64,000 nt of DNA from CAZFDT01 sp964518335 (GCA_964518335.1 CAZFDT010000004.1:1-64000), one strand, 5' to 3'. Numbered from the stretch's first letter, positions 51,184 to 59,943 are shown. The notes: a model not told the origin generated them from the letters alone. Numbers and translations are program-made.

Positions 51184-51492
51184 TCAGCACCAGTTTCGCG
51201 TGTAGTTCAGCCAAGCGACAAGCGACGCGAAGTTGACGCACACCGATGCGCCGACGAAAAGACCGTGCGAGCGCCCGAATCTGGAGCAGGAGGCCGCCAT
51301 GCTGAAACACAGTCCCATGAAAAGGATCGCGATGGCCGCGTCCCGCAAGAACGGAGTGTGGTAAAATGCCATCTCGAAACCGCGCCCTTCCGCCACGAGA
51401 CGGTCTGCCTCGGCGCAGCCCCAAACGTAGGCCAACAGAGCCAGGGGAGGACAGAGCCAAGATGCAATCAGAGGCCACATCGTCGCGCGCAT
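51184..51492 (-). CDS. Small membrane protein of unknown function
   Basis: A 102-residue protein with three hydrophobic segments (about 5-25, 45-65, 72-92) and several Cys. Its ATG overlaps the stop of the upstream small membrane protein by one base (TAATG). A frame open to 51948 covers that neighbour and is rejected. The surrounding DNA looks less G+C-rich than average. Confidence 0.55.
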   Translation of the reverse strand: MRATMWPLIASWLCPPLALLAYVWGCAEADRLVAEGRGFEMAFYHTPFLRDAAIAILFMGLCFSMAASCSRFGRSHGLFVGASVCVNFASLVAWLNYTRNWC

Positions 51493-51857
51493 TATATGGC
51501 CCCGATGAGCAGTCGCGCCAAGCCCACCAGACAGAGAACCGCCGCTATCGACGACATGATCGCCACGTAGAGGGCTCCGGGTCGTCGCACGACAATGGCC
51601 AATCGCTCGCCGATGCTGCGTGCGTACTGATTCGCGGGCCAAGTCAGTGGATCGAGCGCTGCTCGCCAGGAGAGCCAGGCACACAGCCCAAAGAACGACG
51701 TCATGCCGACGTAGCCCAAGGCACGGACGATCATCGCCACGACCGGTTGATGAATCTTTAACCAGTCGAATGCCCAAAACGCCGGGAAGGCCGCGATGGC
51801 GACAACGAGAAGTGCAATCTGTTCGCCGCGGCGGAGATTGCCGGAGCCCCTGGCCAT
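51492..51857 (-). CDS. Small membrane protein of unknown function, coupled
   Basis: A 121-residue protein with a short basic N-terminus and four hydrophobic segments, including IALLVVAIAAFPAFWAFDWL and a C-terminal SSIAAVLCLVGLARLLIGAI. GGAGC lies 8 nt before the ATG. It is followed by a one-base-overlapping membrane gene, the same TAATG coupling seen in the zinc-ribbon pair at 17970. No family recognised. Confidence 0.55.
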   Translation of the reverse strand: MARGSGNLRRGEQIALLVVAIAAFPAFWAFDWLKIHQPVVAMIVRALGYVGMTSFFGLCAWLSWRAALDPLTWPANQYARSIGERLAIVVRRPGALYVAIMSSIAAVLCLVGLARLLIGAI

Positions 51858-52004
51858 AGAGCGTAGCTCCGATGTCGCCGTTTCCAGCCGCCCGCGGTCT
51901 TCGACCCTGAGGCTCAGACCCTAAGGGACGCGGACTCCCAACCGACAACCCAATTATCCATCGCGGGCTTCGCCGGTCAACTGCAGTCGGTAGTTAGGCG
52001 ACTT

Positions 52005-52700
52005 CTACTCTTCCGGCGCCAACTGGGAGATTACGGCGCTCACGCAATCAGGGCAGATGAAACGACGTTCATAAGTAGTCGTACCGTCCTTCTCTCCTCG
52101 GATGCCGAGCCGGCGCTTTCGATCTGCAACCTCTCGATTCCAGAACATAATGCCACGATCCAGCTTGATCGCTCGTTGGACATTCTCTCGGCACACGTTG
52201 GAGTAGGCCTTGCCATTCTGGGGATCTCCGATTTGGAATACAGAATTGCACAACTGGCATCGACCAAAGCCAAGTGCCTCTAACAACCGAAGTTGCATTT
52301 TTGCGATCGGATCATAGTACGGACTGGATAGCACTTCAATACATTTTGTGCCTTTGATCTGAATCAGTCCGATTCCAAGGTGACTGGCGATGAAGACTTC
52401 TTCTTGAGAGAACGAGCTTGAACGAAGGTCGGCAAGATACACCCGGTTGGCATAGACGCTGTAACCGAAGGTCTGACCGCACGCATTTGCGAATGGCGTT
52501 GATCCACGCTTGACCTCAACAGCTACCGTCTCGATATCTCCAGAGAGGTCACCACCGACATCACGAAGACCGATGACGTCAATTCGCCCGAATCGCAGTC
52601 CCTTGTTGACAGCCGCTTTGAAGCAAGAGAAATGGCGCTTTAGCCATCGTTGGACCAGCGGATAATAGGTCTTCTCAAGTGCCTTTTGCTTCTTCGCCAT
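52005..52700 (-). CDS. PD-(D/E)XK-like nuclease with zinc finger
   Basis: A 231-residue protein. Residues 1-80 contain KAAVNKGLRFGRIDVIGLRD and ETVAVEVKRG, the Asp and Glu-x-Lys of a restriction-like fold, then an FGYSVYANRVYLAD helix/strand. The second half has a CQLC...C and a late CPDC pair, a likely zinc site. It is mostly basic. ATG 52700 is chosen; a TTG at 52724 is an alternative that would sit three bases after the upstream stop. The DNA is clearly lower in G+C than the flanks. It may be a defence or mobile-element nuclease. Confidence 0.6.
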   Translation of the reverse strand: MAKKQKALEKTYYPLVQRWLKRHFSCFKAAVNKGLRFGRIDVIGLRDVGGDLSGDIETVAVEVKRGSTPFANACGQTFGYSVYANRVYLADLRSSSFSQEEVFIASHLGIGLIQIKGTKCIEVLSSPYYDPIAKMQLRLLEALGFGRCQLCNSVFQIGDPQNGKAYSNVCRENVQRAIKLDRGIMFWNREVADRKRRLGIRGEKDGTTTYERRFICPDCVSAVISQLAPEE

Positions 52701-52727
52701 ATCATGGTCCGTATCGCCGAGCAACGA

Positions 52728-52985
52728 TCAAGGTTTCTTAGTGACATCTCGGATTATATAACCAAGTGCTGTTCCAGCCAGCGTCAAAAGTCCAGATACG
52801 ACGTCATGGTTTGCGATTGGAATGAACGCGACGATTACGATAATGAGAACGATTAGGCCAATGCAGGAAAACCGGATCGTGTTCTCGCTATCGATGCGTT
52901 TCTCTCGCAAGAGAAAACAGAGCACACATCCAATAAAAGCCAAGAGGGCAATCGCGATTACGGCAGCAGGCCAAGTGATGTCCAT
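52728..52985 (-). CDS. Small membrane protein upstream of the nuclease
   Basis: An 85-residue protein with two strong hydrophobic segments (about 5-27 and 40-60) and a third weaker Gly-rich one (LLTLAGTALGYIIRD). It precedes the PD-(D/E)XK gene by only 27 nt (3 nt if TTG 52724 is used), so the two are probably co-expressed. GAAGGGG lies upstream of the ATG. No family recognised. Confidence 0.55.
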   Translation of the reverse strand: MDITWPAAVIAIALLAFIGCVLCFLLREKRIDSENTIRFSCIGLIVLIIVIVAFIPIANHDVVSGLLTLAGTALGYIIRDVTKKP

Positions 52986-53447
52986 GATGCCCCTTCAGCG
53001 TCGCCTAACATCCATTCTACGGATCAGAACTGCATAGCAGTCTATCCCCGTCTGCAGGCCAGTGCAACGAAAAGTGTGGCGTGCGGCACGCAGCGCCCTG
53101 ACGGGATGTTGTGTGGCGCCCGGCGAAAGCCCGCCCGCTCCGGCGGGTGGGTCCCAGCCGCGGGAGCGGCTGGGCTTTCCCTTCCGAGGGTGCAGGTACG
53201 TCCCCTGGATTCCCGCGTTCCGGGGGCGCGGGAATGACGGTTCCCCGGAAGTTGGGCGGGCGTTGCGACCCGGTCGCAAATGGGCCGCGGCGCGCGCACA
53301 AATTGGCGCGGGGGTGCGGGGTTTTTCAGTGCGCGGGCGAGATTTCGTTAACGGCTGCTCCCGCTCGGCTTGCGCGCGATAACGGATTCGCAAGAGTCGC
53401 CGGCGCGCGCACAAACGCGACGCACGGCCCCAAGGTGGAGACACGCT
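52986..53447. other. Gene-free stretch containing palindromic repeats
   Basis: This 462-nt region has no credible ORF. Its left third is ordinary intergenic DNA. A repeat cluster fills 53126-53235 (listed separately). The motif GGCGCGCGCACAAA occurs twice, near 53290 and 53403. The right edge carries GGTGGAG before ATG 53448. Confidence 0.6.
53126..53235. repeat. Cluster of three nested/adjacent REP-like hairpins
   Basis: AAAGCCC (53126-53132) pairs with GGGCTTT (53172-53178), enclosing a CCCGC-TCC-GGCGGG hairpin and CCAGCCGC-GGGA-GCGGCTGG (53154-53173). A separate hairpin ATTCCCGCG (53209-53217)/CGCGGGAAT (53227-53235) has the GGATTCCCGC...GCGGGAATGAC form of a repeat found in many bacterial genomes. 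Confidence 0.75.
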
Positions 53448-53756
53448 ATGGGCGACGACGCACACGAGCAGATGCGGATGCAGCAGGCCCTGCTGGGCGC
53501 GCTGTTCGACGGGGCCGACCGCCTCGCGGCCGTCGCGGCCGAGTGCGAGCTGTCGCAACTCGATCTGGCGCTGTGGCTCAACCAGCCCTCGACGCGCGCG
53601 GCCATCGCCGCGCTGCGCGCGGTGACGCAGTTGCAGTTCGACCTGGCGTCCGATCGCCTGCGCCTTCGCGCCATCGAGAAGCTCGGCACCCTGCTGGCGT
53701 CGAACGACCCCGTCGATCTCGAGACGATCCGCAAGGCGGCGACGACGCTGCTGTGG
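53448..53756 (+). pseudogene. HTH-like small conserved protein lacking its own stop codon
   Basis: About 103 residues look like a real gene: MGDDAHEQMRMQQALLGALF, helix-turn-helix-like ELSQLDLALWLNQPSTRAAI, and a final ETIRKAATTLL. Similar small terminase/HTH-like proteins end at this point. Here the next codon is TGG (53754-53756), possibly a mutated TGA, and the frame stays open for over 2 kb through antisense sequence. GGTGGAG lies upstream. The 3' end is therefore given where coding character ends, and the reading is tentative. Confidence 0.4.
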
Positions 53757-53789
53757 TCCGCTCGCTCGCCACATCGCGGCCTTATGCCG

Positions 53790-54743
53790 CTACCGGGGGC
53801 TGGACCCTTTGCGTTTGGCGGCGAGGAAGCGGAGCATCTGATGGAGCGCGGCGATGCGAGGCAGAGCGACGCCGGCGGCGGCGGCGGCGCGGAGCGGGGC
53901 GGCGTACAGGGCGTCGAGCTCCAGCGCCCGGCCGGCGTCGAAGTCGAGCTTCATGCTCGGCAGGTAGGGGGTCATCTGCAGCGTGTGGTCGAGCATTTCG
54001 TCGATGAAGACGTCGGCGATGGTCTTGCCGCAGGCGGTGGCGCCGGCCTGGACCTCGACCATCAGGGCGCGGCACAGATCGCGTCCGGCGGGGTCGGCCA
54101 TGATGCGGTCGGTGGCGGCGTCGAGCACGACCGACAGGCCGTTGTAGGGGATGTTCCAGACGAGCTTGTGCCAGCGCGCGGCCAGGAGATCGGGCACGGG
54201 CTGCACGTCGATGCCGGCGGCGGCGAAGTCGGCGGCGATGGCGGCGAGGCGCGGCGATATGCCGGGTGGGCCGCTGGGGGCGACGAGCTCGCCGAGCCGG
54301 ACCTGGCCGTAATCGAGGTGGGCGACATGGCCCGGCCCGACCTTGTGACAGCAGACGAACGCCAGTCCGCCCAGGACGCGATCGGGTCCGACCAGGTCGG
54401 CGGCGGCCTGCTCGACGCCCAGGCCGTTCTGAAACATGAGCACCGCCCCGCGGGTAGTAAGAGGAGGCAGGAGCTGGGGCAGCAGGTGGTTGTGGGTGGA
54501 TTTGAGGCAGACGATCGCCACGTCGCATGGGGGCATGTCCTGCGGACGGGCGTAAACGAGGAGGCGTTGGGGCGGGAGGGTGAAGCCGCCGCGGACCGAA
54601 TCGACGCGCAGGCCGTGGGCCTGGACGTGGTCGAAATCGCTGCGGAGAAGGAAGTGGACGCGGTGGCCGTGGCGGGCGAGCAGCCCGCCGTAGTAGCCGC
54701 CGATGGCCCCTGTGCCGATGATGGCATAATGACGGGCGGTCAT
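53790..54743 (-). CDS. 2-dehydropantoate 2-reductase-like
   Basis: A 317-residue ketopantoate reductase-family enzyme (PanE/ApbA): IIGTGAIGGYYGGLLARHGH for NADPH binding, FQNGLGVEQAAADLVGPDRV, the catalytic Lys in ARWHKLVWNIPYN, and PSMKLDFDAGRALELDAL near the end. PanE makes pantoate for coenzyme A, but the family includes other ketoacid reductases. ATG 54743 starts directly at the Rossmann motif; frames open upstream to 55406 are shadows. It is convergent with the stopless gene at 53448. Confidence 0.88.
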   Translation of the reverse strand: MTARHYAIIGTGAIGGYYGGLLARHGHRVHFLLRSDFDHVQAHGLRVDSVRGGFTLPPQRLLVYARPQDMPPCDVAIVCLKSTHNHLLPQLLPPLTTRGAVLMFQNGLGVEQAAADLVGPDRVLGGLAFVCCHKVGPGHVAHLDYGQVRLGELVAPSGPPGISPRLAAIAADFAAAGIDVQPVPDLLAARWHKLVWNIPYNGLSVVLDAATDRIMADPAGRDLCRALMVEVQAGATACGKTIADVFIDEMLDHTLQMTPYLPSMKLDFDAGRALELDALYAAPLRAAAAAGVALPRIAALHQMLRFLAAKRKGSSPR

Positions 54744-54788
54744 ACGTTGGCCAGTGTAGCGGAGGCACACGCACCAGGGAGCATGCTC

Positions 54789-55778
54789 ATGTCGATTGCA
54801 CGAGGGACGTGGGTCTTGGCAGGCGTCTTGATGTTGGCGGGTCAGTCGGCGCTGGGCCAGGCGAACGTGGCCGAGCAGCAGCGGATCGACCGACTGTGGG
54901 CGCAGCACTGGCGGGAGTTCGCGGCGTTTTACGTCGAGCACGAGGGCCGGTTCGTGTGCTTTGCCAGCTACAACCGGGCGCTGGCGAGCAGCCGCGGCGT
55001 GGCGGCCAGGGACTACGCCAAGCAGAGCGCGCGGGAGTTCACCACGCGGGACGACCGCGGCCGCGAGACGCAGAAGACCTTCACCAAGCCGCAGGGCGAC
55101 ATCGACGTGCATACCAAGGCGCTGCCGGAGCTGGCGCCGGGTCAGTACGGCTACATCCACAGCGGGATGGTGGACGCGATCGACGGGCCGGACACGCTGC
55201 GGCTGCGCGACGTGTGGCTGGTCGATGCGGAGAAGGTGCGTCAGGATCGAGAGACGGCGACGGAGGAGTTTCGCCGGCAGTGGGGGCGGGATGTGGACGA
55301 GGGCTTCCGCGACCGTCGCGGTCCGCGACTCATGGAGCGGTTCGAGCAGTATCGCGAGCAGTTGGAGTGGCAGTTCGAGGAGCGGACGCGTGCGGAGCGT
55401 CGGCAACGGCGATGGAGCGACATGACGTGGCGCGTGGTGGGGTTTGACACCAAGAGCCTGGTGACGGGCCGGCGGTGGCCTGCGGGCGGCGGCAGCGGGG
55501 GCGAGGGGATCCAGGTGGCGATCCTCGCGGCCGACGGAGGGTCGGTGGTGGCGGCGCCCGCCAGCCGGCTGGGCAAGGGCGTGACGGAGGAACAGTTCAA
55601 GAAGGTGCTGGAGCAGCGCGGGCTGACGGTCGATCGCTTCGCGGAGATCTTGACCGAGCAGAAGCGGACCAATCCGATGCGCTATCGCGACGCGGTGCTG
55701 GCGGCGATCGAGGGCAAGTCACTGGACGCGCCGACGCCCGGTCAGAACACCGAGGTGCGCGAGTTCGAGGGGGATTGA
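54789..55778 (+). CDS. Secreted protein of unknown function
   Basis: A 329-residue protein with a signal peptide (LAGVLMLAGQSALGQ), then charged helical and beta regions rich in Arg/Glu. It contains RFVCFASYNRALASSRGVAA and a C-terminal helical LEQRGLTVDRFAEILTEQKR. No enzymatic motif is visible. GGGAG with a 7-nt spacer supports ATG 54789. The same frame runs open back to 53370, but the upstream part is antisense to the reductase gene. Confidence 0.6.
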   Translation: MSIARGTWVLAGVLMLAGQSALGQANVAEQQRIDRLWAQHWREFAAFYVEHEGRFVCFASYNRALASSRGVAARDYAKQSAREFTTRDDRGRETQKTFTKPQGDIDVHTKALPELAPGQYGYIHSGMVDAIDGPDTLRLRDVWLVDAEKVRQDRETATEEFRRQWGRDVDEGFRDRRGPRLMERFEQYREQLEWQFEERTRAERRQRRWSDMTWRVVGFDTKSLVTGRRWPAGGGSGGEGIQVAILAADGGSVVAAPASRLGKGVTEEQFKKVLEQRGLTVDRFAEILTEQKRTNPMRYRDAVLAAIEGKSLDAPTPGQNTEVREFEGD

Positions 55779-55809
55779 TGCCGGGGCAGGATCGCCGTGG
55801 CGGGCGGGT

Positions 55810-57471
55810 TTAATCGACGGGGCCGGCGACGCCGCCGGTGAACGCGCGACCATCGTCGGCGGCGTGCCCGGCGAGAACCTCGGCCGTGTACCCGCCCCTG
55901 GCTCGGAAGTACAGGATCAGTGCAACGTAGCAGGCGCACATGAACAGGGGCATGGCGGCGACGCGGAACAGGGCGCTTTGCTTGGCGTCGGCGGCGACCT
56001 GATCCATGACGGCCTGCTCGTCGGCGGGCAGCGCGGCGACGGCCTTGGGGTTCACCGGGCGGTAGAAGCCGAACACGCTGATGCGCGGCGGCTCGACGAC
56101 CTTGGCGTGAATCTCCGGCGCGGCGACGGCCAGGTCGCGGTCGATCTGCTTGTCCTGGATGTTGCCCAGCAGCGCCGTGCCGATGATGCCCACGCCCAGC
56201 ATGCCGACGCCGGCGATGCCGTTAAGCGTCAGGGCGCCGCCGCGTGGGAAGCGCTCGGCGACGACGCCCAGCGTGGTGGGCCAGAAGAAGGTCTGTCCGA
56301 TGCCGTACACCGTCGCCGCCGCCAGGATGGCCAGCCCGCTGGCCTTGCTCATGGACGCCAGCCCGATCACCGCGAACGCCGAGCCCGCCGCCAGCAGGCC
56401 CAGCGGCGAGAGCAGCTTGACGATCGGCCCGGCGAAAAACCGCAGGACCACCATGATGCTCGCCGAATACACCAGCACCCAGCCGCCGTCGAGCACACCG
56501 ATGCCCAGGGACTGGCCCAGCTTGGCCATCTGCGGCGCCATGAGTTCCTTGATCCACGCGTCGGTGCCCAGCTCGGTCGTGGCCAGCGGGATCATGAGCA
56601 GCAGCAGGAGGATGAACAGCCATCGTCCCGGCGCCAGGCCGATGGCCCACACCAGGGGCGCGAGGACGACGGCCGTGACGCCGAGGTTGAAGGCGTTGAC
56701 GTGCAGCGTGCTCCAGTCGTTGGCGGCGAACCACCCGCCCAGGAAGACGCGCGACAGTTCCCACACGACCATGCCCGCCACGATGAGCATGCCGATGACG
56801 CCGGCCTCGCGCAGCATGTCGCGGTAGGGCACGCCCGCGGCGACGCGCTCGCTGACCGGCCAACTGCAGCGCAGCATCATCAGGCCGTAGATGGCTGTGG
56901 GAATCAGCAGCAGGGCGACCTTCCACTCCCAGGCGATCGGCACGGCGTCGGTGGCGCCCGCGAGCTTGCCGAGGATGCCGCCGGGATTCATCGACAGGGT
57001 GATGAGCCCGCCGATGACCAGCCCGCCCGGCCAGCCCGCGTGCAGGATGTTGAGCCACTTGGTCTTCTCGCGCGGAAACATCGCCGCCACGACGGGGTTG
57101 ATGACCGCCTCGACCGTGCCGTTGCCCAGGGCCACGATGAACGTGCCCCAGTAGAGACTCCAGTAGGGATCGCGGTAGCGCGGCAGGACGATGGTGACGA
57201 TCGCCGAGGCGACGTGGCAGACCAGTGCGAACGCCATCGCTTTGTCGTAGCCGATGCGATCGATCACGAGGCTGAAAACGACGATGCTGATGGCGAATGG
57301 CCAGAGCCCGACGCCGAAGAGTTCGCCCTGTTGCGTGGGGCTGATGCCGAATTGTCGTCCCCACTCGCCGAGGATCATCACGCGGATGATGAACCCGAAG
57401 CTGGTGGCGATCAGCGCGATGAAGCAGGTCCAGAACAGCCAGCGGGAGGACGAGGTCGTTGCTCCGTTCAT
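55810..57471 (-). CDS. MFS transporter, long planctomycete-type form
   Basis: A 553-residue major-facilitator protein with about 12 hydrophobic segments. The TM2-3 loop is FSLVIDRIGYDKAM, followed by GNGTVEAVINPVVAAMFPREKTKWLNILHAGWPGG, a conserved stretch of sugar-type MFS carriers. A soluble insertion of about 70 residues lies near 450-510, before the last two helices. The substrate is unknown; carbohydrates are likely for this branch. Confidence 0.85.
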   Translation of the reverse strand: MNGATTSSSRWLFWTCFIALIATSFGFIIRVMILGEWGRQFGISPTQQGELFGVGLWPFAISIVVFSLVIDRIGYDKAMAFALVCHVASAIVTIVLPRYRDPYWSLYWGTFIVALGNGTVEAVINPVVAAMFPREKTKWLNILHAGWPGGLVIGGLITLSMNPGGILGKLAGATDAVPIAWEWKVALLLIPTAIYGLMMLRCSWPVSERVAAGVPYRDMLREAGVIGMLIVAGMVVWELSRVFLGGWFAANDWSTLHVNAFNLGVTAVVLAPLVWAIGLAPGRWLFILLLLLMIPLATTELGTDAWIKELMAPQMAKLGQSLGIGVLDGGWVLVYSASIMVVLRFFAGPIVKLLSPLGLLAAGSAFAVIGLASMSKASGLAILAAATVYGIGQTFFWPTTLGVVAERFPRGGALTLNGIAGVGMLGVGIIGTALLGNIQDKQIDRDLAVAAPEIHAKVVEPPRISVFGFYRPVNPKAVAALPADEQAVMDQVAADAKQSALFRVAAMPLFMCACYVALILYFRARGGYTAEVLAGHAADDGRAFTGGVAGPVD

Positions 57472-57546
57472 CGGGACAGGCTCCGTCGTGACAGGTTAGG
57501 GCGAAAGGTAAAAGGGGTGCAATGTTGTGTCAAAACCGCAAGCCGT

Positions 57547-58446
57547 TCATGCCGACTGAACCGGCAGGGCGACAAGCCCCAGCTGCTGCTTCACTGTCGC
57601 GGCCATCGCGGCGGCGTCGCGGGCGTCCGCCGCCACAGCAAACAGCGACGAGCCCGAGCCGCTGACGTGAACCGGGCGGCCCAGCGCCGCCGCCGCCGTG
57701 TCACGGATCGCCCGCAGTTCCGGCCGCACTTGCAGCGCAGGCTCGGTCAGGTCGTTGAAGGGCATGTCCGGCTGGATGCTCACCACAGCCGCAAGCGCCC
57801 GCACTCGCGCCTCGTCCGGCGGCGAAGCGTCGGGATGCATCGTGTCGAACGCGCGATACACCTGCCCCGTCGGGCATGGCAGACCGGGCAGCATCAGCGC
57901 CAGATGCATCGTGTCCTGACGCTGCGCCGGCTCGATCGTCTCGCCCAGGCCCGTGACGATCGCCGACGGCGACAACTGCAGCAGCGCCGCCACGAAGAAC
58001 GGCACGTCGCTGCCCAGTTGCGACCCCAGCTCGAGCAGCTTCCGTTCGCCGAGTTGCAGATCGTGCAAGCGGTCGATGGCCACGAGCATGCCCGCCGCGT
58101 CACTGGACCCGCCGCCCAGCCCACCCCCGGCCGGGATGCGCTTGCGCAGCGCCACGCGCGTAGGTAGCGGTCGGCCGATCTTTTTCTCCAGCAGGCGCAG
58201 GGCTTTGTACGTCAGGTCCTTGTCCAGGGGCCAGTCGATCCTGCTCGGCGAAGGGGCGTCCTGGACATAGCCCATGTGAAAGACCGAGTCACCTTGGTGT
58301 TTCTCGACCGCCAGTTCGTCGAAGAGGTTGATTGTGATGAACCAGCTTGCGATCGGATGCATGCCGTCGGAACACGGCCGCCCGATGGACAGGGCGAGGT
58401 TGATCTTCGCGTGGCAGTGGATGAGGACTTGGCTGGAGCCGACCAT
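57547..58446 (-). CDS. ispE: 4-diphosphocytidyl-2-C-methyl-D-erythritol kinase
   Basis: A 299-residue GHMP kinase of the MEP isoprenoid pathway. It has the N-terminal HCHAKINLALSIGRP, the ATP loop PAGGGLGGGSSDAAG near residue 100, and the C-terminal VSGSGSSLFAVA. IspE phosphorylates CDP-ME. The start at 58446 puts the AKINL motif 13 residues in, as usual. Confidence 0.94.
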   Translation of the reverse strand: MVGSSQVLIHCHAKINLALSIGRPCSDGMHPIASWFITINLFDELAVEKHQGDSVFHMGYVQDAPSPSRIDWPLDKDLTYKALRLLEKKIGRPLPTRVALRKRIPAGGGLGGGSSDAAGMLVAIDRLHDLQLGERKLLELGSQLGSDVPFFVAALLQLSPSAIVTGLGETIEPAQRQDTMHLALMLPGLPCPTGQVYRAFDTMHPDASPPDEARVRALAAVVSIQPDMPFNDLTEPALQVRPELRAIRDTAAAALGRPVHVSGSGSSLFAVAADARDAAAMAATVKQQLGLVALPVQSA

Positions 58447-58467
58447 AGCGCCGTAGCGTACCGCAAC

Positions 58468-59103
58468 TCACCGCGACGCGGCGATCGCGGGGACGCGATC
58501 GGCCAGCCGCATGTGAACGGTGGGCGTGGCCTTGCGAACCATCATCGGCTCGGCGTCGCTCATGGCGCGTTGCGGGTCGCGGCCGAGCATCACGGCCCCA
58601 TGCACGAACGACCACAGCCGTTGGGCGCGATCCTCATCGCCAAGCTGGCGCGTCCACGCCGCGATGATCCGACGGACCACGCCCGGCATGGCGTCGGCGG
58701 GGGTTGTCGCCTCGGGCCGCATCGATCCCAGCCAGAACATGAGCCGATACGCCTGCGCATCGTCGGCCGCCTGGTGCGCGTAGGCCAGAACGGTGGCTTC
58801 GAGGGGCTGGCCATCCTCGGCTCGCGCCGCCACGGCCTCGAACCGGCGCTGCGTCACCGCCTCCAGCAACTGACGTTTGTCCTCGAAATAGCGGTAGATC
58901 GATCCGATCGCACAGTTCATCTGAGCGGCGATGCGGCGAATGGTCGTGCCGTCGTATCCAAGCTGGGCCAGGCACTGGTCGGTGGCGTCGAGAATCTGCT
59001 GGCGCGACAGAGGGGCCGTCCGCGGCGGCGTCACGAAAGCGTCGGCGGTGACGATCGGGGGTGCGTCAGGCGGCACGGGATGGAAGTCCGTTTCGTTGGC
59101 CAT
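58468..59103 (-). CDS. TetR-family transcriptional regulator
   Basis: A 211-residue repressor. After about 35 residues of Pro-rich lead, LSRQQILDATDQCLAQLGYD, TTIRRIAAQMNCAIGSIYRY and FEDKRQLLEAV form the TetR HTH. The all-helical ligand domain follows. The start at 59103 has a strong GGAGGT with a 6-nt spacer. A perfect inverted repeat covers this ribosome site and suggests autorepression (see the next entry). Confidence 0.9.
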   Translation of the reverse strand: MANETDFHPVPPDAPPIVTADAFVTPPRTAPLSRQQILDATDQCLAQLGYDGTTIRRIAAQMNCAIGSIYRYFEDKRQLLEAVTQRRFEAVAARAEDGQPLEATVLAYAHQAADDAQAYRLMFWLGSMRPEATTPADAMPGVVRRIIAAWTRQLGDEDRAQRLWSFVHGAVMLGRDPQRAMSDAEPMMVRKATPTVHMRLADRVPAIAASR

Positions 59104-59104
59104 G

Positions 59105-59124
59105 GGTTCACCTCCATGTGAACC
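59105..59124. promoter_or_regulatory. Probable TetR operator (perfect 7-6-7 palindrome)
   Basis: GGTTCAC-CTCCAT-GTGAACC at 59105-59124 lies two bases upstream of the TetR start codon and contains its ribosome site. The size and symmetry fit a TetR dimer. The divergent pcm gene begins 93 nt to the right and might share control. Confidence 0.65.
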
Positions 59125-59216
59125 ACCGTAGTGTCCGTCGATCACCTCGCCCTGTCAAGCATCCACGCCGCCGCGCGATAGGATGCAGAGCGAAATCGGG
59201 CACAGGACTTGGCGGC

Positions 59217-59879
59217 ATGCCTCACGAGTATGACGATCTGGCGTTGGCGATGGTGGATCAGCAGCTAAGGCGGCGGGGCATCAGCGATGCTCGCGTGCTC
59301 CAGGCGATGCGGGACGTGCCGCGTCACCGTTTCGTGCCGCTGGCGGATCGCAGTCGGGCGTACGACGATTGCGCCTTGCCCACCGCCGACGGCCAGACGA
59401 TCAGCCAGCCCTATGTCGTGGCGCTGATGACGGAGTTGCTCGTCGTATCTCCGGGCTTGAACGTGCTGGAGGTGGGTACGGGCAGCGGGTACCAGGCGGC
59501 GATCCTGGCGGAGCTGGGCGCGACCGTGGTGACGATCGAACGTAATCCGCGGCTGGCGGACGCGGCCCGGTGGATACTCGAGCAGTTGCGTTACGACGAT
59601 CGCGTGACGGTGGTGGTGGGCGACGGCACGCTGGGTTGGCCGGAGCGTGGGCCGTATGACAGGGCGATCGTGACTGCCGCGGCGCCGCACCTGCCGCAAG
59701 CCCTGCGCGAGCAGATCGTGCCTGGTGGTCGCGTGGTGATCCCCACGGGTGACATGGTCGATCAGCGTTTGACCATTTTCGACCGAATGGGCGATGACTG
59801 GCGGCGCACCGACGGCATCGCCGTGCGCTTTGTTCCCCTCATCGGCCGCGAGGGCTGGCCCGGCCCGGGCGGGGTGTAG
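59217..59879 (+). CDS. pcm: Protein-L-isoaspartate O-methyltransferase
   Basis: A 220-residue SAM methyltransferase that repairs isoaspartyl residues. VLEVGTGSGYQAAILAELGA is motif I, followed by VVTIERNP, and AYDDCALPTADGQTISQPYVVALM contains the family's SQP-x-x-V-A-x-M signature. ATG 59217 fits; the frame open from 59061 overlaps the TetR operator. The -10-like TAGGAT near 59178 may drive it. Confidence 0.9.
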   Translation: MPHEYDDLALAMVDQQLRRRGISDARVLQAMRDVPRHRFVPLADRSRAYDDCALPTADGQTISQPYVVALMTELLVVSPGLNVLEVGTGSGYQAAILAELGATVVTIERNPRLADAARWILEQLRYDDRVTVVVGDGTLGWPERGPYDRAIVTAAAPHLPQALREQIVPGGRVVIPTGDMVDQRLTIFDRMGDDWRRTDGIAVRFVPLIGREGWPGPGGV

Positions 59880-59943
59880 TGGCAGGCCCGCTTCCCGTGA
59901 TGACCACTGCAACACGCGGCCCCGCGCTGGCGTGGCACAGCGA

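Noticed and set aside
53370..55778. An 802-codon open frame on the plus strand
   Set aside because: The middle is antisense to the reductase gene and has shadow composition. Only the first about 103 codons from 53448 and the last 329 from 54789 look like genes.
55864..58167. A 767-codon plus-strand frame
   Set aside because: It is antisense to the MFS and ispE genes, which both have clear family motifs on the minus strand.
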